Assembly: GCA_002633025.1 (NCBI GenBank)
Contig: NMRB01001235.1
Location: forward strand, 128,744-192,743
DNA from: Notospermus geniculatus
Taxonomy: Eukaryota > Nemertea > Pilidiophora > Heteronemertea > Lineidae
Direction of reading: 5' to 3'
Length of the DNA stretch: 64,000 nt
The notes beneath the pieces were generated by a model. That model ran no database searches, was not told the origin of the DNA, and worked only from the letters and a program-made list of their open reading frames with translations. This document shows positions 30,789-42,714 of the stretch, piece after piece. A program made the position numbers and the translations under genes. The number at the start of each line of letters is the position of its first letter. Position 1 is the first letter of the stretch.

Positions 30789-32522
30789 GCCACCCCAATT
30801 TTCGGCGTTCACTGTGTAAGAGAACACCACTTTTTTACGTGACTCTGCAGAGCAGGGAAAAGAACCCAAGGGTGCTTTATTCAAATCTTGGACAAGTCAT
30901 ATGATAGTGCTACCACCTGGTCTATGAACTATGAAACTCATTAGCTCTATCAATGGACTCATTCAGCCTGGTGCTGATGTGAGATGGGTCAATAATCAAC
31001 ATTGAAGAACTGAGCACAAATGATGAAACTCATCTTCTTTTTACAAATTTGGAATTTGAACCAAGCTGAAGCCTGTGCAGCCCCTAATTGATCTCGATGG
31101 TAAAAATATCTTATAGACTGTGTGAACACGACTGACATTTTGAGCGTAATTAGCGAACTAAGTCAATAAGTGAAGCATTTCCAATTGATAAAATGCCGAT
31201 CAATTTCCAATTTATTTACCAATGTAAATCTATGATAGCCAAGGAAGTTTTCATGATCGAAAATCTTAATTAATCCTAACCTCACAAAGGTCGTAAGATG
31301 AACCTGAAGAAATATGCGTCCAAGTACATGTGCAATTTATTGATAAGACCGAGTTCAATTCTTAGAGATGTGATTTTCAATATTAAATGTATTGATCTTG
31401 TCAGGGGATAAAAAATCCAGCCACTTAGCTGACAGCCACTCCTAAAGAGATGATCAAAGTGTGCTACAGCTGCTATTCTTGATATAGGATTAGCTGGATT
31501 TTCTGGACAAAGTTTTAATTACTGGCTTAAGATATCATCTCATGACATTTAGAATCAATGTCCTTATCTGGGTAAATTGTCTGTCAAAATTTATTTGTAT
31601 TACTTTGTCGTACGAATTCTCTGAAGCCTTTGCTCCTTGTCGTAATCTCACAGTTCAATGCAAAGAAATCCATCCATCATTTTCAAAGGTTATCACAAAG
31701 ATGGCCAACTAATGGCTGAACTCGTTTAGACCTTGACCGAACGCGATGCATGGCACAATCATTTCAGACTATCACAGAAATATTCTGAAGTTTTCCATGT
31801 TTCCCAATGGAACATTTTTCAAACGGTTGTCATATCTTTCTGGAAATCAGTAAAAAACAGGCAGAAGTCAATGAAATTTCAAACGCTGATCGCATTATCG
31901 CTCAATCATTCACGCGAAACAGAGTTTTCAGAATATTGGAAAGAAATCTCGATTGGAACTTTTTTTAATGTTTGAGTGAAACATATGGTAAGTTGAATTG
32001 GGGAGGATGATATCCTTGAAGGTGAGCTGTACCTATCACTCAGTGTGATGCATGCGTAGAGACTTAAATTGAGCGATGAAAAAAAGATTTGGAGGAAACA
32101 ACTCGGCATGATAGACGAAATGAGAGAAATGCCATGCAATACCATGGAGGCACTACCTGTGTGGAAAGAATTTACCATCTGTGCAACAGTCAGTCTTTAA
32201 CAAGTTTTGAAGTGAAAACATAGTTTAAAAAGTAAAAACATCTATGTCTGTATATTTGGAATGGAACTTGGTGTATTCACGTGTATAAAAAACGTAACCT
32301 CACCAGGTGCTGTTCAATGGAATGGTATCACCATGCACAGCAATGCATTCAGGAAACTGGAATAGAACTAGGCCTACTACTTATATAGAGCAATTGTAAA
32401 ATGAGTATTGGCCCTACATCCAACATTTAACCCTTTGGAAATAAGACATATACTGGCTTACCAATAGTTCATGACCCCTCAATTTCCTTTCCAAAAAGGA
32501 ATGATTAGGCCTATTCCAAAAA
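30789..32522. other. Stretch without recognisable feature
   Basis: About 1.7 kb in which I see no repeat family or protein similarity. The 80- and 90-codon frames near 31733-32178 overlap on opposite strands and look like chance. Confidence 0.4.
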
Positions 32523-32916
32523 TAGGGAGGTTTCGCAAATCTGACGAAAAACGAAGTACGAAATACGAAATTCATCTTCTTTTCCAGGACCTAATGTATT
32601 TCTGAAGATGGTTGGTACCACAAATGTCCTTGCTGCCAGTGCGTCTTTTAGCATGTCCTGTAAGGCCGAAAGAGTTATGGTGCATATTGAATTTATACAT
32701 TTCCACTTCGTATCTACGAAGTCGAAACGAAAGATACATTTCAAAGTTTAATATACACCGTAACTCTATCGGTTTTACGTAATACGCTAAAAGACGCTCT
32801 TGCAGCAGGCGATATTTGTGGTGCCAACCATCTCCTGAAATACATTACGTCATGGAAATAAAGTCTAATTTTGTATTTTCGTACTTCGTTTTTGTCAGAT
32901 TTGCGAAATCTCCCTA
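32523..32916. mobile_element. 394-bp foldback element, TAGGGAG termini
   Basis: Left TAGGGAGGTTTCGCAAATC, then GACGAAAAACGAAGTACG; right CGTACTTCGTTTTTGTC then AGATTTGCGAAATCTCCCTA. Inner paired blocks include AAGACGC/GCGTCTT and a central CTTCGTATCTACGAAG. Much of the interior also pairs loosely. The first 19 bp match the start of 6293-6610 and resemble 62790-62913. The frames of 77 and 111 codons inside reflect the palindrome, not genes. Confidence 0.85.
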
Positions 32917-33590
32917 AATGTTGCCTGTCATGAACCACTTGTGCTTTGCACTCTTTTGGAAGAAAAAAAACTACTTCGGCACTTGGCAACTTGCAAGACA
33001 CTTTAATTGCTGGAGGTAGGTTATAATGTGCATTCAACAAAATATCTGCTGTGAACAAAAACTGATCGTACAACAAATGGTTTCAGTCATCTCATGATGT
33101 CAAATTTGTATACAGTTACGATGTAACATTAGAAAGTAGGCCTACACTGAACAACCAGAACACAAATGGAATTTTTGCTGTTTGCAACCTGCCAACGGAT
33201 GCTTCGTTACTGCCAATCATCGATATCATCACGGGTCAGGTAAATGCTCACACCTATCAGAACTACATTTCCACTTGTAGCATAACTGCCAACATTATTT
33301 GACAACAGCACTTTTCCTGCATGTAGTTTCAGGACAACCACTCAGTAATACTCCACAATGTTTACTGACGGTATGTAATGGTAAATCCATCAAACCAAAC
33401 TGACACTAAGCTATCTTACTGGGTGAAAATAGGATCTCATCTATCAAACTTCTTTTAGATTATGATAATTTGGTTTCCAATGTTCAGACCACAAACTTGG
33501 GATTAGGCAGTTTAAAAGTTATGAGCACGTGAATAAAATAATTATGCTTTATTTCTATACTCAACAATGTGAGAGAGAAGAAAAAGAGAC
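32917..33590. other. Stretch without recognisable feature
   Basis: Nothing supported; TAGGCCTA near 33138. Confidence 0.4.
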
Positions 33591-33752
33591 AATGGGGACC
33601 CTAGCCCACTGCCTCAATAGGTGTCACTAGTGGTTAAAACTATTGAAATAAAACTGACATCCCCGTCCTGATCAATTTCCCACACAAAAGGCGTCCATTG
33701 TATAGGACCGGGTTTCGGTGTGCTGCCCTCTATCGTAGCTAGGATCCCCATT
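33591..33752 (-). mobile_element. MITE-like element, AATGGGGATCC family, copy 3 (inverted)
   Basis: Ends AATGGGGACCCTAG and CTAGGATCCCCATT; interior matches 3832-3994 on the other strand, including GGCGTCCATTGTATAGGA. Confidence 0.85.
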
Positions 33753-33777
33753 GCAACATAATGTACTTTAAGCAAAT

Positions 33778-34268
33778 ACTGTATATACCAGAATCAGTCT
33801 TGTCACATATTTGAGAACTATGTAATATCACGACATAAGCACCCTTAGCCAATCTAAGCCCACCTTAGCAAACATGTACTAAGTAAAGCCCCGAGCAACA
33901 TGATAACTGTTGAAAGACGAAGATGGCTGAAAACCAAGTCTAAATTTTGTTATCTCATGTTTAGATATACATGCACGAGAACTTTTTTCATTTATTTGTA
34001 CTATGTTAGGTTGAAGGACAGGCTCAGCTGAAACAAACAACACTAACAAGGCAAGTCTTTGCCAAATATTTTCTAATTAACAGGTGCTCTGTTTAGCAAG
34101 GAATGCTAATTATGACGCTCTTTGAAAGCAGTTGAACATTTCAACGATTCCCACCTTATGGGAGAGACACATCCTTTTACACTTCTGGGGCCTGTCTCAT
34201 ATGGTACCATTAACTTCAATGCATTTTCCACTTGGTTAAAGGTAACATTAGCTTAAAGTCACTTTATG
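33778..34268 (+). repeat. Direct duplication, unit 1 (about 490 bp)
   Basis: Recurs at 34533-35032 with few differences. Shared words include GAGCAACATGATAACTGTTG, AGGACAGGCTCAGCTG and AACAGGTGCTCTGTTTAGC. Its right end contains a truncated AGGGGCCTGTTTCAT MITE (34187-34268), whose right terminus is lost here but retained in unit 2. Confidence 0.9.
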
Positions 34269-34532
34269 ACCAAGGTGGCGAGAACAGAACAGGAACAGAA
34301 GGATGGAAATGAATGATTGAAGGCATGAAAAAATGTAGGCCTAAAGGGGAGTTCGAGAGTGCAAGAGAAGGCGATTGGAGACAAAGTAGCAATGAGATTA
34401 CTGGGTAGTGTTGGAAAGGACTTCATCATCATTCTGCATAACATAACTTGCTATGCAGTCCGCAAAATTCTGATGTGCCCCAATAAAAACACCCTCCCGA
34501 CAACAAGACAGTAGGACGGGTAACTTTGCTAG

Positions 34533-35032
34533 TACTGTATATATCAGATTCTACCTTGTCACATGTTTGAGGACTATGTAATATCACAACATAAGTACCC
34601 TTAGCCAATCTAAACCCACCTTTAGCAAACTACATGTACTAAGTAAAGCCCCGAGCAACATGATAACTGTTGAAAGACGAAGATGGCTGAAAGTCAAGTC
34701 TAAATTTTGTTATCTTGTGTTTAGATATACATTCACGAGAACTTTTTTTCATTTATTTGTACTATGTTAGGTTGAAGGACAGGCTCAGCTGAAACAAACA
34801 ACACTAACAAGGCAAGTCTTTGCCAAATATTTTCTAATTAACAGGTGCTCTGTTTAGCAAGGAATGCTAATTATGTAGCTCTTTGAAAGCAGTTGAACAT
34901 TTCAACGATTCCCACCTTATGGGAGAGACACATCCTTTTACACTTCTGGGGCCTGTTTCATATGGTACCATTAACTTCAATGCATTTTCCACTTGGTTAA
35001 AGGTAACATTAGCTTAAAGTCACTTCATGAAA
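34533..35032 (+). repeat. Direct duplication, unit 2 (about 500 bp)
   Basis: The counterpart of 33778-34268, 755 bp downstream. It includes the complete MITE at 34948-35040, so unit 2 preserves the ancestral right end. Confidence 0.9.
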
Positions 35033-35040
35033 CAGGCCCC
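34948..35040. mobile_element. MITE with GGGGCCTGTTTCAT ends
   Basis: The same family as 16878-16989. Starts GGGGCCTGTTTCATATGGTA (about 18 bp of the left arm missing) and ends CATGAAACAGGCCCC. Confidence 0.8.
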
Positions 35041-36315
35041 TGGCCTCGTACAGAAAGGTCACACCGATTGAGGTCTACATCCCACTGACAAGATGTGAGG
35101 GTTAGAAGTTTTTTTTAAAAAAACGTGCGTTTTTCCACGGGACGTCGTCTTTTACATGTACTGGTCGCCAAAACAAGCAGCTAGGACCTTTCCCCGATCT
35201 GCCGATCACAGTTTGAACGGCTGGATTTCAGCAGATCGGCTGCTTTCAACAGCAAATCGCCTGGTTCCAGGCCGATCTAGCTGTGCACGTTCACAATCAG
35301 CACTGAGAATTCAGCGTGCAAAGGAATGACACAGAATTTCATACTGTTCGTTAAAACACAGAATTTCACACACTCTTCGGGGCATTCTCTGCAGGAGCAT
35401 GAATCTGCCTACACAGTGTTTGTCCACACCCCAGGATCATTATCTGGATTTAAGTGCAGATTGAAGTGATTTTGATAGATTTAGTTCGCTGCGAAACTTG
35501 AAGTGATAAGTACCATATTCGCATCAATTTCATTCCTCAGATTACAGCAGTCTGATGTCAGAGATATCAAAACCAGTTGAAAAGATGACTAAAATGGGAA
35601 ACATAGGTGGTGCTTTTCACCATTAAAACCATCCTTTTGAAGATCAGTTACTTGTGTTCATAACAAAATGGTCTAATCTCAGGATGAGGTTGGCCATTCT
35701 GAAGTTTTTTGCAGGAAATCCTTATCAACATGGAATAAAACGACGCCTCGAAGAAAGTGTGGTCTTCCTTCATGTTATCAGTATGGTTTTCTGAGTTATT
35801 CCCTGTCGCACTGGGCAAGAAGCCTACACAATCTACTGGCAGTAACGAGATCCATCGTCTCTGAAAGGTAGCTTATGCAGCCCTACAGAAGACTCCTGGC
35901 GGATATGCAAGTCTAGACCACATGCAAGTCGGGTACCAAATACAAGACAGATGGTTACCATCAGTATACAGGAAGTGCAGGTAGCTTATCACATCATTTA
36001 ATTGCAATAAAAGACTGAGAAAGAGATGCTACAGGGGAAAGGAAAATGGTTCCAGTATATCACTGATTTTGACGCACAACTCCAACAGTAGCAGGGTAAA
36101 AAGAGCATTTTCTGTTGCTACATGTATCTCTCAACACATACTGACAGTGTGCATACATTGATCTAATAAGGACGTAAAAGAAGGAACTGGAAGGGAAACC
36201 AGCTGGCATACGGGTAAGAAAGCAATAAGTAACGTGAAAGAAGGTGCTCAAAGCACTTTAGAGCTGCTAGTTACAAAGTTTGCTAATGAAGGTAAAGCTA
36301 AATCGATAATTGGGT
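35041..36315. other. Stretch without recognisable gene
   Basis: Contains a small inverted pair around GCAGATCGGCTGC near 35240 and TACATGTA near 35153 and 36120. No coding similarity seen. Confidence 0.4.
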
Positions 36316-36490
36316 GACAGGACAAAACGTACCCGGACAAAATGTTTCAGACAAAAGGTACCCGGACAAAATGTACCTCGGACAAGTGGTACCTAGGGCA
36401 AAAGGTACCTGGGACAAAAGGTACCTAGGACAAAACGAGCCTAGGACAAAACGTACGAGGACAAAACGTCCGGGTACGTTTTGTCCTGGA
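36316..36490 (+). repeat. GGACAAAA(N)GGTACC minisatellite with inverted terminal unit
   Basis: About eleven units of 14-16 bp of the form GGACAAAAGGTACCTA (variants CGTACC, TGTACC, CGAGCC). The last unit is inverted (GGGTACGTTTTGTCC), complementary to the first, so the array as a whole can fold. An open frame of 62 codons here only mirrors the repeat. Confidence 0.9.
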
Positions 36491-36667
36491 ACCCATAATT
36501 GAGGAGAACATCAATGGCAAAGGATGCAAATTGGTAAAGAGGATGCAAAAGAGGATATGAAAGAATGATGCTGTAGCAGAGGAATTTGAATATCAGCCAT
36601 GGGAAGTCATCCAAAGAAAACTGTTGGTGCAAATAAGATAAAGTTCATCTCCAAGAATGCCTGGGGT

Positions 36668-36806
36668 GTTACGGCAAAACCTAGCAAGTCACATTTTTTT
36701 TCAATTTTGAGGAATATGCTTTAGAAGATGATGCCAAACCTAGTAAGCCCAAAATGGTATCAACTCAATTTTGACCAAAATGTGGGTTGCTAGGTTTTGC
36801 CTTAAC
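36668..36806. mobile_element. Foldback element with GTTACGGCAAAACCTAGCAA ends
   Basis: Left GTTACGGCAAAACCTAGCAA then CACATTTT and CAATTTTGA; right TCAATTTTG, AAAATGTG, TTGCTAGGTTTTGCC. 139 bp, arms about 45 bp. Confidence 0.8.
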
Positions 36807-37711
36807 ACTCAAGAATCGGAACATGTATATCGATAGAGTAAGAGAATTTGGAAAACGCTTCATGACACCAGTGCTGCCTCTTGTGAGAGATGCCAGAACC
36901 AAACAGGAAGAAGCCAATGTCAATGATTTGCCGAACTCGTTGCCAACAAGACATTGCCATCAGGTGACTCATGCCTCTAAGTGCAAGAGACAGCTTTATC
37001 AGGCAGAAACTGATAAAAAAACAAACAATGCACGACATCCTGCAACATTAGCGGCGGCCCAAAACAATACATTGCATGTAGAACAGCCACATTGCATGCA
37101 AAAATATTTGTCCGTGAAAAGGAAAACATCAGAACCACTTTGTTGAGGAAACAGCAAGATTGAAGATAATCAGATTGGCTGACCGTCTGCCAATGGAGAG
37201 TGTGAAGAAATAATCAGGCATGATATGAAAGGAAACATCCAGCTATTCGGTCCATTTCAGCGATGGAGAGGGTGAGACGTTTGCGGCACTTGTGACTAGT
37301 TTCAATCTTTGAAAAAACTGTGTACAAATATCGAACATAAAAATACAAATTGGTATGATGAATACGCCTGTAAATGTCAATACACTGGACTGCTTGTCAA
37401 AAACGCTGGCGACAGGAATGAAAAAAGTGCAGAAATTCGAAAAAACGTTGATATTCAAGCCACTGTTATTATTTTCAAACAATTCTCTCCAAGACTAACC
37501 GTTGATGCTTAAGAAGTTCGAATGGACGTATCACCCTCTAGACCCGTAAACGGTCTTTCCAAAATGTGACCCCTCCATCACAAGTAGAGCTTGTCGCAGG
37601 AGATCATCATTGGTCATCAGCTATTCAACTACGTACATTGATTGTATTATCATTCCTGTCCACAACTATTGCAAACCTGCAGAGACGTACATGTCAGCCA
37701 GAGTCCTAGGA
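36807..37711. other. Stretch without supported gene
   Basis: A 119-codon frame (36787-37146) starts inside the foldback and has no similarity that I recognise; a 79-codon minus frame lies at 37243-37482. Neither is supported. Confidence 0.4.
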
Positions 37712-37821
37712 ATAATAACTAGTAAATGTGCTTTTACTTGAATTTGCAATACAAATGCACTAGGCAATGCTGTACAAATCTGAAGTAAAAGCATTTGCTA
37801 GTCTTTATTCAAATGACCCAT
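37712..37821. mobile_element. Foldback of the AGTAAAAGCATTTGCTAG family, degenerate
   Basis: The right end CTAGTCTTTATTCAAATGACC and the interior CAAATGCACTAGGCAATGC match 45677-45796 in inverted orientation; the left end has drifted (TAATAACTAGTAAATG). Confidence 0.7.
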
Positions 37822-38276
37822 TGTGTCGTAAAGCCGTTAACTCCTTTCCGCTATTGCGACAAGCGCCTACTTTTATTGCTGGAGCGGGTGACAAATAGCC
37901 GAAGTTGCACGGAAGAAGGGGTTGATAACTGAATATGCAACGAGGTACAGATCAAGAGAAACCCACTCGTCCAAAGCAAGACTCCCTAACCAGTGTAAAG
38001 GATGAATATCACTAATTAGACGCTTCCCTCATCTGGCCAGGTACGGCATGGGGGATCGGAATAACAAGCCATAATTAACCCGACTAGGAGCAAACAGGGG
38101 AGAAAAATCAATGCTCGACTAATCATAGGATGTAATTAAAAATCAAGTATGTCATGGATGTAATCAGAAGCCTTACATTCTAGTTAAAAGTTCATCAAAC
38201 TAGTTATTACATAACCCATTGATTCGATCAAGAAAGATTTAGGTTGTCTGGTGGGAGAACCAAATCAATGTGTGCT
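37822..38276. other. Stretch without recognisable feature
   Basis: A+T-rich with several TAATTA/CTAATTAG words (about 38010-38140), which could be homeodomain sites or chance. Confidence 0.3.
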
Positions 38277-38722
38277 GATGAATTCCTTGTCCATTTCATA
38301 GTTCTCCCCATGAGCAGTTTCATTGTTCGTCATTCAAGAATAGGCATCTTATTCACAAAGCACCGTAACTTTAAGGGCACGCAGGTCCTTTGTCAGGCTG
38401 ATAGTGAACAATAGGTTCCCACGCATGGACAATAGTTTAGACGAGCTTCGTGAGTAAGGTCCCAGGCACGGAGATTAATTCCTTGCCCATTTCACAGTTT
38501 TCCCCCTAAGCTGCTGCATTGTCCTGCACTCAGTTCCTGACTGAAGAAATGGGATTTTTCACGAAGCATTCGTAATGTTGGTAAACTATTGTTCACTTGT
38601 GATCACCCCATTGTGCACTCTCAGACTAACAAAGGATTAGTGTCACTCTAAAGTAAGGAAGGTTTTGTGAAGGCCCCTGAGCTGCTTCATTGTCCTGTAC
38701 CGAGTTCCTGACTGAAGAACAT
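38277..38722 (+). repeat. Tandem repeat of about 203 bp carrying TTCACAAAGC-family sequence
   Basis: Units start near 38277 (GATGAATTCCTTGTCCATTT) and 38480 (GATTAATTCCTTGCCCATTT), with a partial third at about 38681 (GAGCTGCTTCATTGTCCTG). The inside of unit 1 has ATTCACAAAGCACCGTAAC, CTTTGTCAGGCTGATAGTG and ATGGACAATAGTTTA, as at 2128 and 62914; unit 2 carries a related segment in the opposite orientation. Confidence 0.7.
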
Positions 38723-38913
38723 GCACGGAAATGAAACAGGCAGATCTTGCACCAATATGGATCATTCTTCTACACAGTAAAATGGCGGAGAACCTGTGTG
38801 TGTCATTTTAGAAGGCTTGTAACGTGAGAAAACCAAATTGACTACATGTACTTTCAACGTGTCTGCTGTAATATAAAACACTTTTCAATCCCTGTCTAAA
38901 ATTCGGGTGTCCA

Positions 38914-39024
38914 GGGGCCGTATATTGCATAACACATCTTAAGTGTAAAATTTCCCTTGAACTATTGTTCCAAACAAAAGATAAGGGAAATTTTACACTA
39001 AAGATGTTTTATGCATACGGGCCC
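38914..39024. mobile_element. Uninterrupted foldback, same family as 9107-9320
   Basis: Ends GGGGCCGTATATTGCATAA and TTATGCATACGGGCCC; stem TAAGTGTAAAATTTCCC/GGGAAATTTTACACTA; loop is the reverse complement of the loop at 9107-9320, so it is the same element in the other orientation. Shows the state without the nested insertion. Confidence 0.9.
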
Positions 39025-39489
39025 AGTTCTTTTCATATATTTTACGTCTCCAGAGACTCTCCGATAAGCACTTGCATGATCTGTCCCCCAAGTATGACGT
39101 CTCTGAAATCTGTGACATGCAATAACACCAAAGGGGAGGATTGCTTGACATCCTGATTGAAATGTCTGTTCTTAACTTGTCAGTTCACTGAAAATGACAC
39201 GAGTGAAATGGAAAGGAACGCATCAGCATGACAGGGAGGGACGACAGAGAGGTCAACCTCGGTTGTCCAATTAGTAACGTGATTGATGGACAAAGAGGCA
39301 TATGAGATGGGAAACAAGATCACAGCAATGGCTTATGATACAAATCCATAAACATCATGCAATGGCGTGCGGTCTAAGACGGGGCTTCCCTTGTCGTCAT
39401 CATTATTGTAATTTCCAAATGTTATAATGCCTTTCCCAACAATGGAAAAATAGTTGGTCAAGGGGACTTTACATTAAGCATAGTACATG
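39025..39489. other. Stretch without recognisable feature
   Basis: Nothing supported. Confidence 0.4.
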
Positions 39490-39730
39490 TATGTATTGTT
39501 TATTACGCAACATAGTTAGTAACATAGTTGCAGGCCGAAGCGAAAGCATTACTGGCCCTTCATTGGTGATACATCACTTTGTATACAGGCAAGAAATAAA
39601 TAAATGAGAAAAAAAAACTTATACATAGGTCAGCACAGTTAGGCTGCAGATCAGTCCACTAAAACACAGCTCGGCAAGGTGGGGGAGAGGGCACGAAGGG
39701 CTCAATCCCCCACCTTGCATAGAAGTAGGT
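39490..39730 (-). mobile_element. Possible 3' end of a LINE-type retroelement
   Basis: On the minus strand: a hairpin-forming CAAGGTGGGGGATTG...CCCCCACCTTG block, a T-rich TTTATTTATTTCTTGCCTG stretch, GCTTTCGCTTCGGCCTGC, ACTATGTTACTAACTATG, and AATAAAC near the end followed by ATACATAC. The layout (structured end, polyadenylation-like word, short repeat tail) suggests a retroelement terminus, but I recognise no protein part and see no second copy in the window. Confidence 0.2.
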
Positions 39731-41174
39731 TAAAACATGTTTTTTTGCCATGAAATTACCCTGCCTCTTCGACAGTTTTATTAGTTTAAAACGATTACAC
39801 ATGAAAAGGGCTGAAACCCTCAGTTATAAACCAGCACAGAGTGATCCCGCAATACACAGAACAGCCCAAGTGCTCTATTGTTGTCATTCACTGACTTGCT
39901 TTACAATAGGGCTGTCATAGTCAGTCATTTTAGGCCCATACGTCTCGAACAATACATGGAGGTGACAAAAGACGCAGCTGTTCTGACAGTTGTCCCAGGG
40001 ATCACTCTGCTGGTTTATCCCTCTTTGAAAGGAACAGACCCATTCGTTATCATGACCCTGAATGGCCGCTGCTATTCTAAAGCAGAAATGGCAGGGACAT
40101 AGTCAATGAAATATTCTATTCAGAGGGAGATGAAATAAATTACGTATTTTAAAAAGATGTTTAGCACCATAGTGGCTTCTTTATATTGGTAGCTTGGCGA
40201 AATCTATCAAAATCTGTAGGCCTACTCAAACGTTGTAACTACAATAAAAATCGATCTGTTGCTCAACAATTCATCAAGATAATCATAAAAGATGACCTTC
40301 AAAAGGACGGCCAGATAAATTCCGGTCTGATAAAAATTGTCATCAGTAAAAGTATGAAATGAACAGAAGTGTCGGATACACTCTTTTTGTGATAATAAAC
40401 CCAGATTTATCATCGAGCACACTGAAGACAGCACAACTCATGTTTATTGCATCTCAACTAATGGCCATCAATCAAGGAGATAATTCAATAATTTGCTTCC
40501 TTCTATTTCAACCTACCTTGATCAAGGTCACACACAGAGTCAGTGAGAGAAGTGTACTGCAATTTTAGTCCAAGCAAACGTGATAGTAGTTCATCTTTCA
40601 TTGGGGAAATTCAGATGATAACCGATAGCCAAAGCCATGGCTCTGGTCACCATAACCAATCAACAGTGAGTCGCCAAGGCTCCATCCTGCCGATGAACAA
40701 TTTTCCGTCATTTAATAGACTTAATCCTAATACTCTATCTTGGCTACGCATGTGTGCTGGTCAGTCACTGCTGATTAATCGAGATTTGTCAGGAATGGGC
40801 TCCGTAGTGGAATGATCAATGCTATCTTGATTTGGCCAGTCAAAACTAAACTAGCATATCATTCTCATATTAGATTTGTATTGCCTTTATGTCAGTTTTC
40901 TCCCCGATAACATGACTGGAGCCCAGCTATCGACCAGTTCATTGGCGATGGGGATAGAATGGCAAATAAAGCCAAACAGAACTGATCATTAGTTGCTTCG
41001 TAAAATAGTCCCCAAGGCCCCAGGTTGACCCTCAGGTCACGATTTATGGGCAGAAACAACTTAAGAATGTACTATCTTACTAGAGACAGGGCTGAAGCCT
41101 CAAATGTGATGTCGGCCAGCAGAATATCTTGATTCATGAAACCGAAAATAGATAAAAGGTCCACAGAAGCCTAT
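39731..41174. other. Stretch without supported gene
   Basis: Short frames (70-90 codons) at 39878-40102 and 40543-40815 lack similarity that I know. TAGGCCTA near 40217. Confidence 0.4.
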
Positions 41175-41322
41175 GGGCCATATGCACCAAACGAAGATTA
41201 TCTTGAACTCAGGTTCAGCCACAACTTTTCAATTGTTCAGGTTTGCCAGGGCATGATGTGACAATGGAAAAGTTGTGGCTCAACCTGAGTCGAAGATAAT
41301 CTTCGCTTGGTGCATACGGCCC
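41175..41322. mobile_element. Foldback element with GGGCCATATGCACCAAACG ends
   Basis: Left GGGCCATATGCACCAAACG then AAGATTATCTTG, ACTCAGGTT, AGCCACAACTTTT; right the complementary series ending TTGGTGCATACGGCCC. Arms of about 56 bp, loop about 36 bp. Confidence 0.85.
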
Positions 41323-41387
41323 TTTATGTTGTAGCTGCTGTTACCCACCGAGAGCACCATGAATGGCTTCGGGTCTCAGGCAGAAAA

Positions 41388-41453
41388 GCTTGTAACAGAA
41401 GAAGCTGTGTAACAGAAGCTTGTAACAGAAGAGCTTGTAACAGAAGAAGCTGA
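41388..41453 (+). repeat. Short tandem repeat, CTTGTAACAGAAG units
   Basis: Four imperfect units of 12-18 bp (GCTTGTAACAGAAG, GCTGTGTAACAGAAG). Codes for a Q/L-rich run on the minus strand only because of the repeat. Confidence 0.8.
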
Positions 41454-42103
41454 TAGTATGAATTTCTCCTTTCTTGAAATTCTTTACTTACCCATGTCAT
41501 ATCTTTGGACCTACGCCTATTCTGACATTCAAAAATATCTTCGGACATTCAACTGTGTTTCAAACTATACAAACCAAGAAAGTTTTTGCAGAAGTGACGG
41601 TCAGTCGATGATACCCTGAATTATAGTCATGTGTAAAGAAACCAAATGCCAATATCATTCCAAACAGTTTCTGATCTTGAAATCAAAACAACACATAAGC
41701 AAAAAGAGTTAATATATTTTGACCGCTGGCAGATTTGACATTCAAGGTTGACAGTTTCGCTATTGGCACACCATTGAATTGGCCACAGTTGGTAATTTAG
41801 ATAATGTAGCAGAAAGGTCTCCAGGAATCTACTATCAATGATTGCACATTATTGACTCAATGGCCACTTACCAAACTACACCATAGGAAGGAGGAGTCTG
41901 GCTAGGGGAGATTGGAAACATGAAATCATGTGCCAACTGATAAGATCGGAAGAAAGATGACCATTTGAACGGTAAGAAGTACCTCCAGAGGCAGGTGACC
42001 AGTGATCCTGATGACTGATTTGATGACCACACCAGCTGCTCAAAAAATAGGTTTATGTTGCAGGCAGGACATACTCAGGGGTCTGTTCAATGACATATAG
42101 GTA
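41454..42103. other. Stretch without recognisable feature
   Basis: Nothing supported. Confidence 0.4.
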
Positions 42104-42447
42104 AGGGGCCGTCTCTAAATTGTTTTGAAGCCAAAAAAGACGAAGTGACTTAGTCTGGGGGAAGGGGTTCTCGATTTGGGGAAGCCCACTTCATCTTTTT
42201 TGAAAAAAATGGCATCAGTCTTTTTTACAGGATAGGCCTAATGACTTTTTTATATGCAGTCTTCAGAAAGGAACAAGGTTCTGGCTACATGGGCCTACTA
42301 TGGACTGTATACGTCAGAGCTATAAACTTCCCACTTGGGATGAAGCCAATGTCAAGTGCCCACTTCATCTTTTCGAGGGGGGGGGTCAGGGAAAAGATGA
42401 AGTCACTTCGTCTTTTTTGGCATCAATGTAATTTTGAGACGGCCCCT
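42104..42447. mobile_element. Foldback/MITE with AGGGGCCGTCTC ends, copy 1
   Basis: Left AGGGGCCGTCTCTAAATT and GCCAAAAAAGACGAAGTG; right CACTTCGTCTTTTTTGGC and TTGAGACGGCCCCT. The middle has a second inverted pair (CCCACTTCATCTTTT words) and a unique core with CAGAAAGGAACAAGGTTCTG. A second copy is at 57117-57375. A TAGGCCTA octamer lies near 42234, where copy 2 lacks about 45 bp. Confidence 0.85.
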
Positions 42448-42590
42448 GAAAGGATGGAAAAGGTGTAAGAACATTTCATTGACAGAGATAAAAAAAACAA
42501 AAAGAACATCCTGAGAAGCTTTTGGGTACCGTACGATGACTTCACCTGCTAATGAAAAAGTATGTGGCTAAGACTGTTGGCTATAAACCA

Positions 42591-42714
42591 GGGTCCATAT
42601 TCATAAAACCTTGTTAGGACCAGTTACTTGTTGAAGTGCCCACCCAGTTTGTACAGGCCAATGCAAACAACTAGCAACCTAATAAGCTAGCATGGTTTCA
42701 TGAATATAGGCCCC
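42591..42714. mobile_element. Foldback with GGGTCCATATTCATAAAACC ends
   Basis: Ends GGGTCCATATTCATAAAACC and GGTTTCATGAATATAGGCCCC; interior CTAGCAACCTAATAAGCTAG. Arms short (about 21 bp). Confidence 0.75.

Noticed and set aside
32741-33076. 111-codon minus-strand frame as a gene
   Set aside because: Most of it lies in the 394-bp foldback element; reading continuity follows from the palindrome.
36314-36502. GQNVPGQNV-type repetitive peptide
   Set aside because: A direct product of the GGACAAAA minisatellite; the phase changes between units.
36787-37146. 119-codon plus-strand open frame as a gene
   Set aside because: Starts inside a foldback arm, overlaps an open frame on the other strand, and has no recognisable family features.
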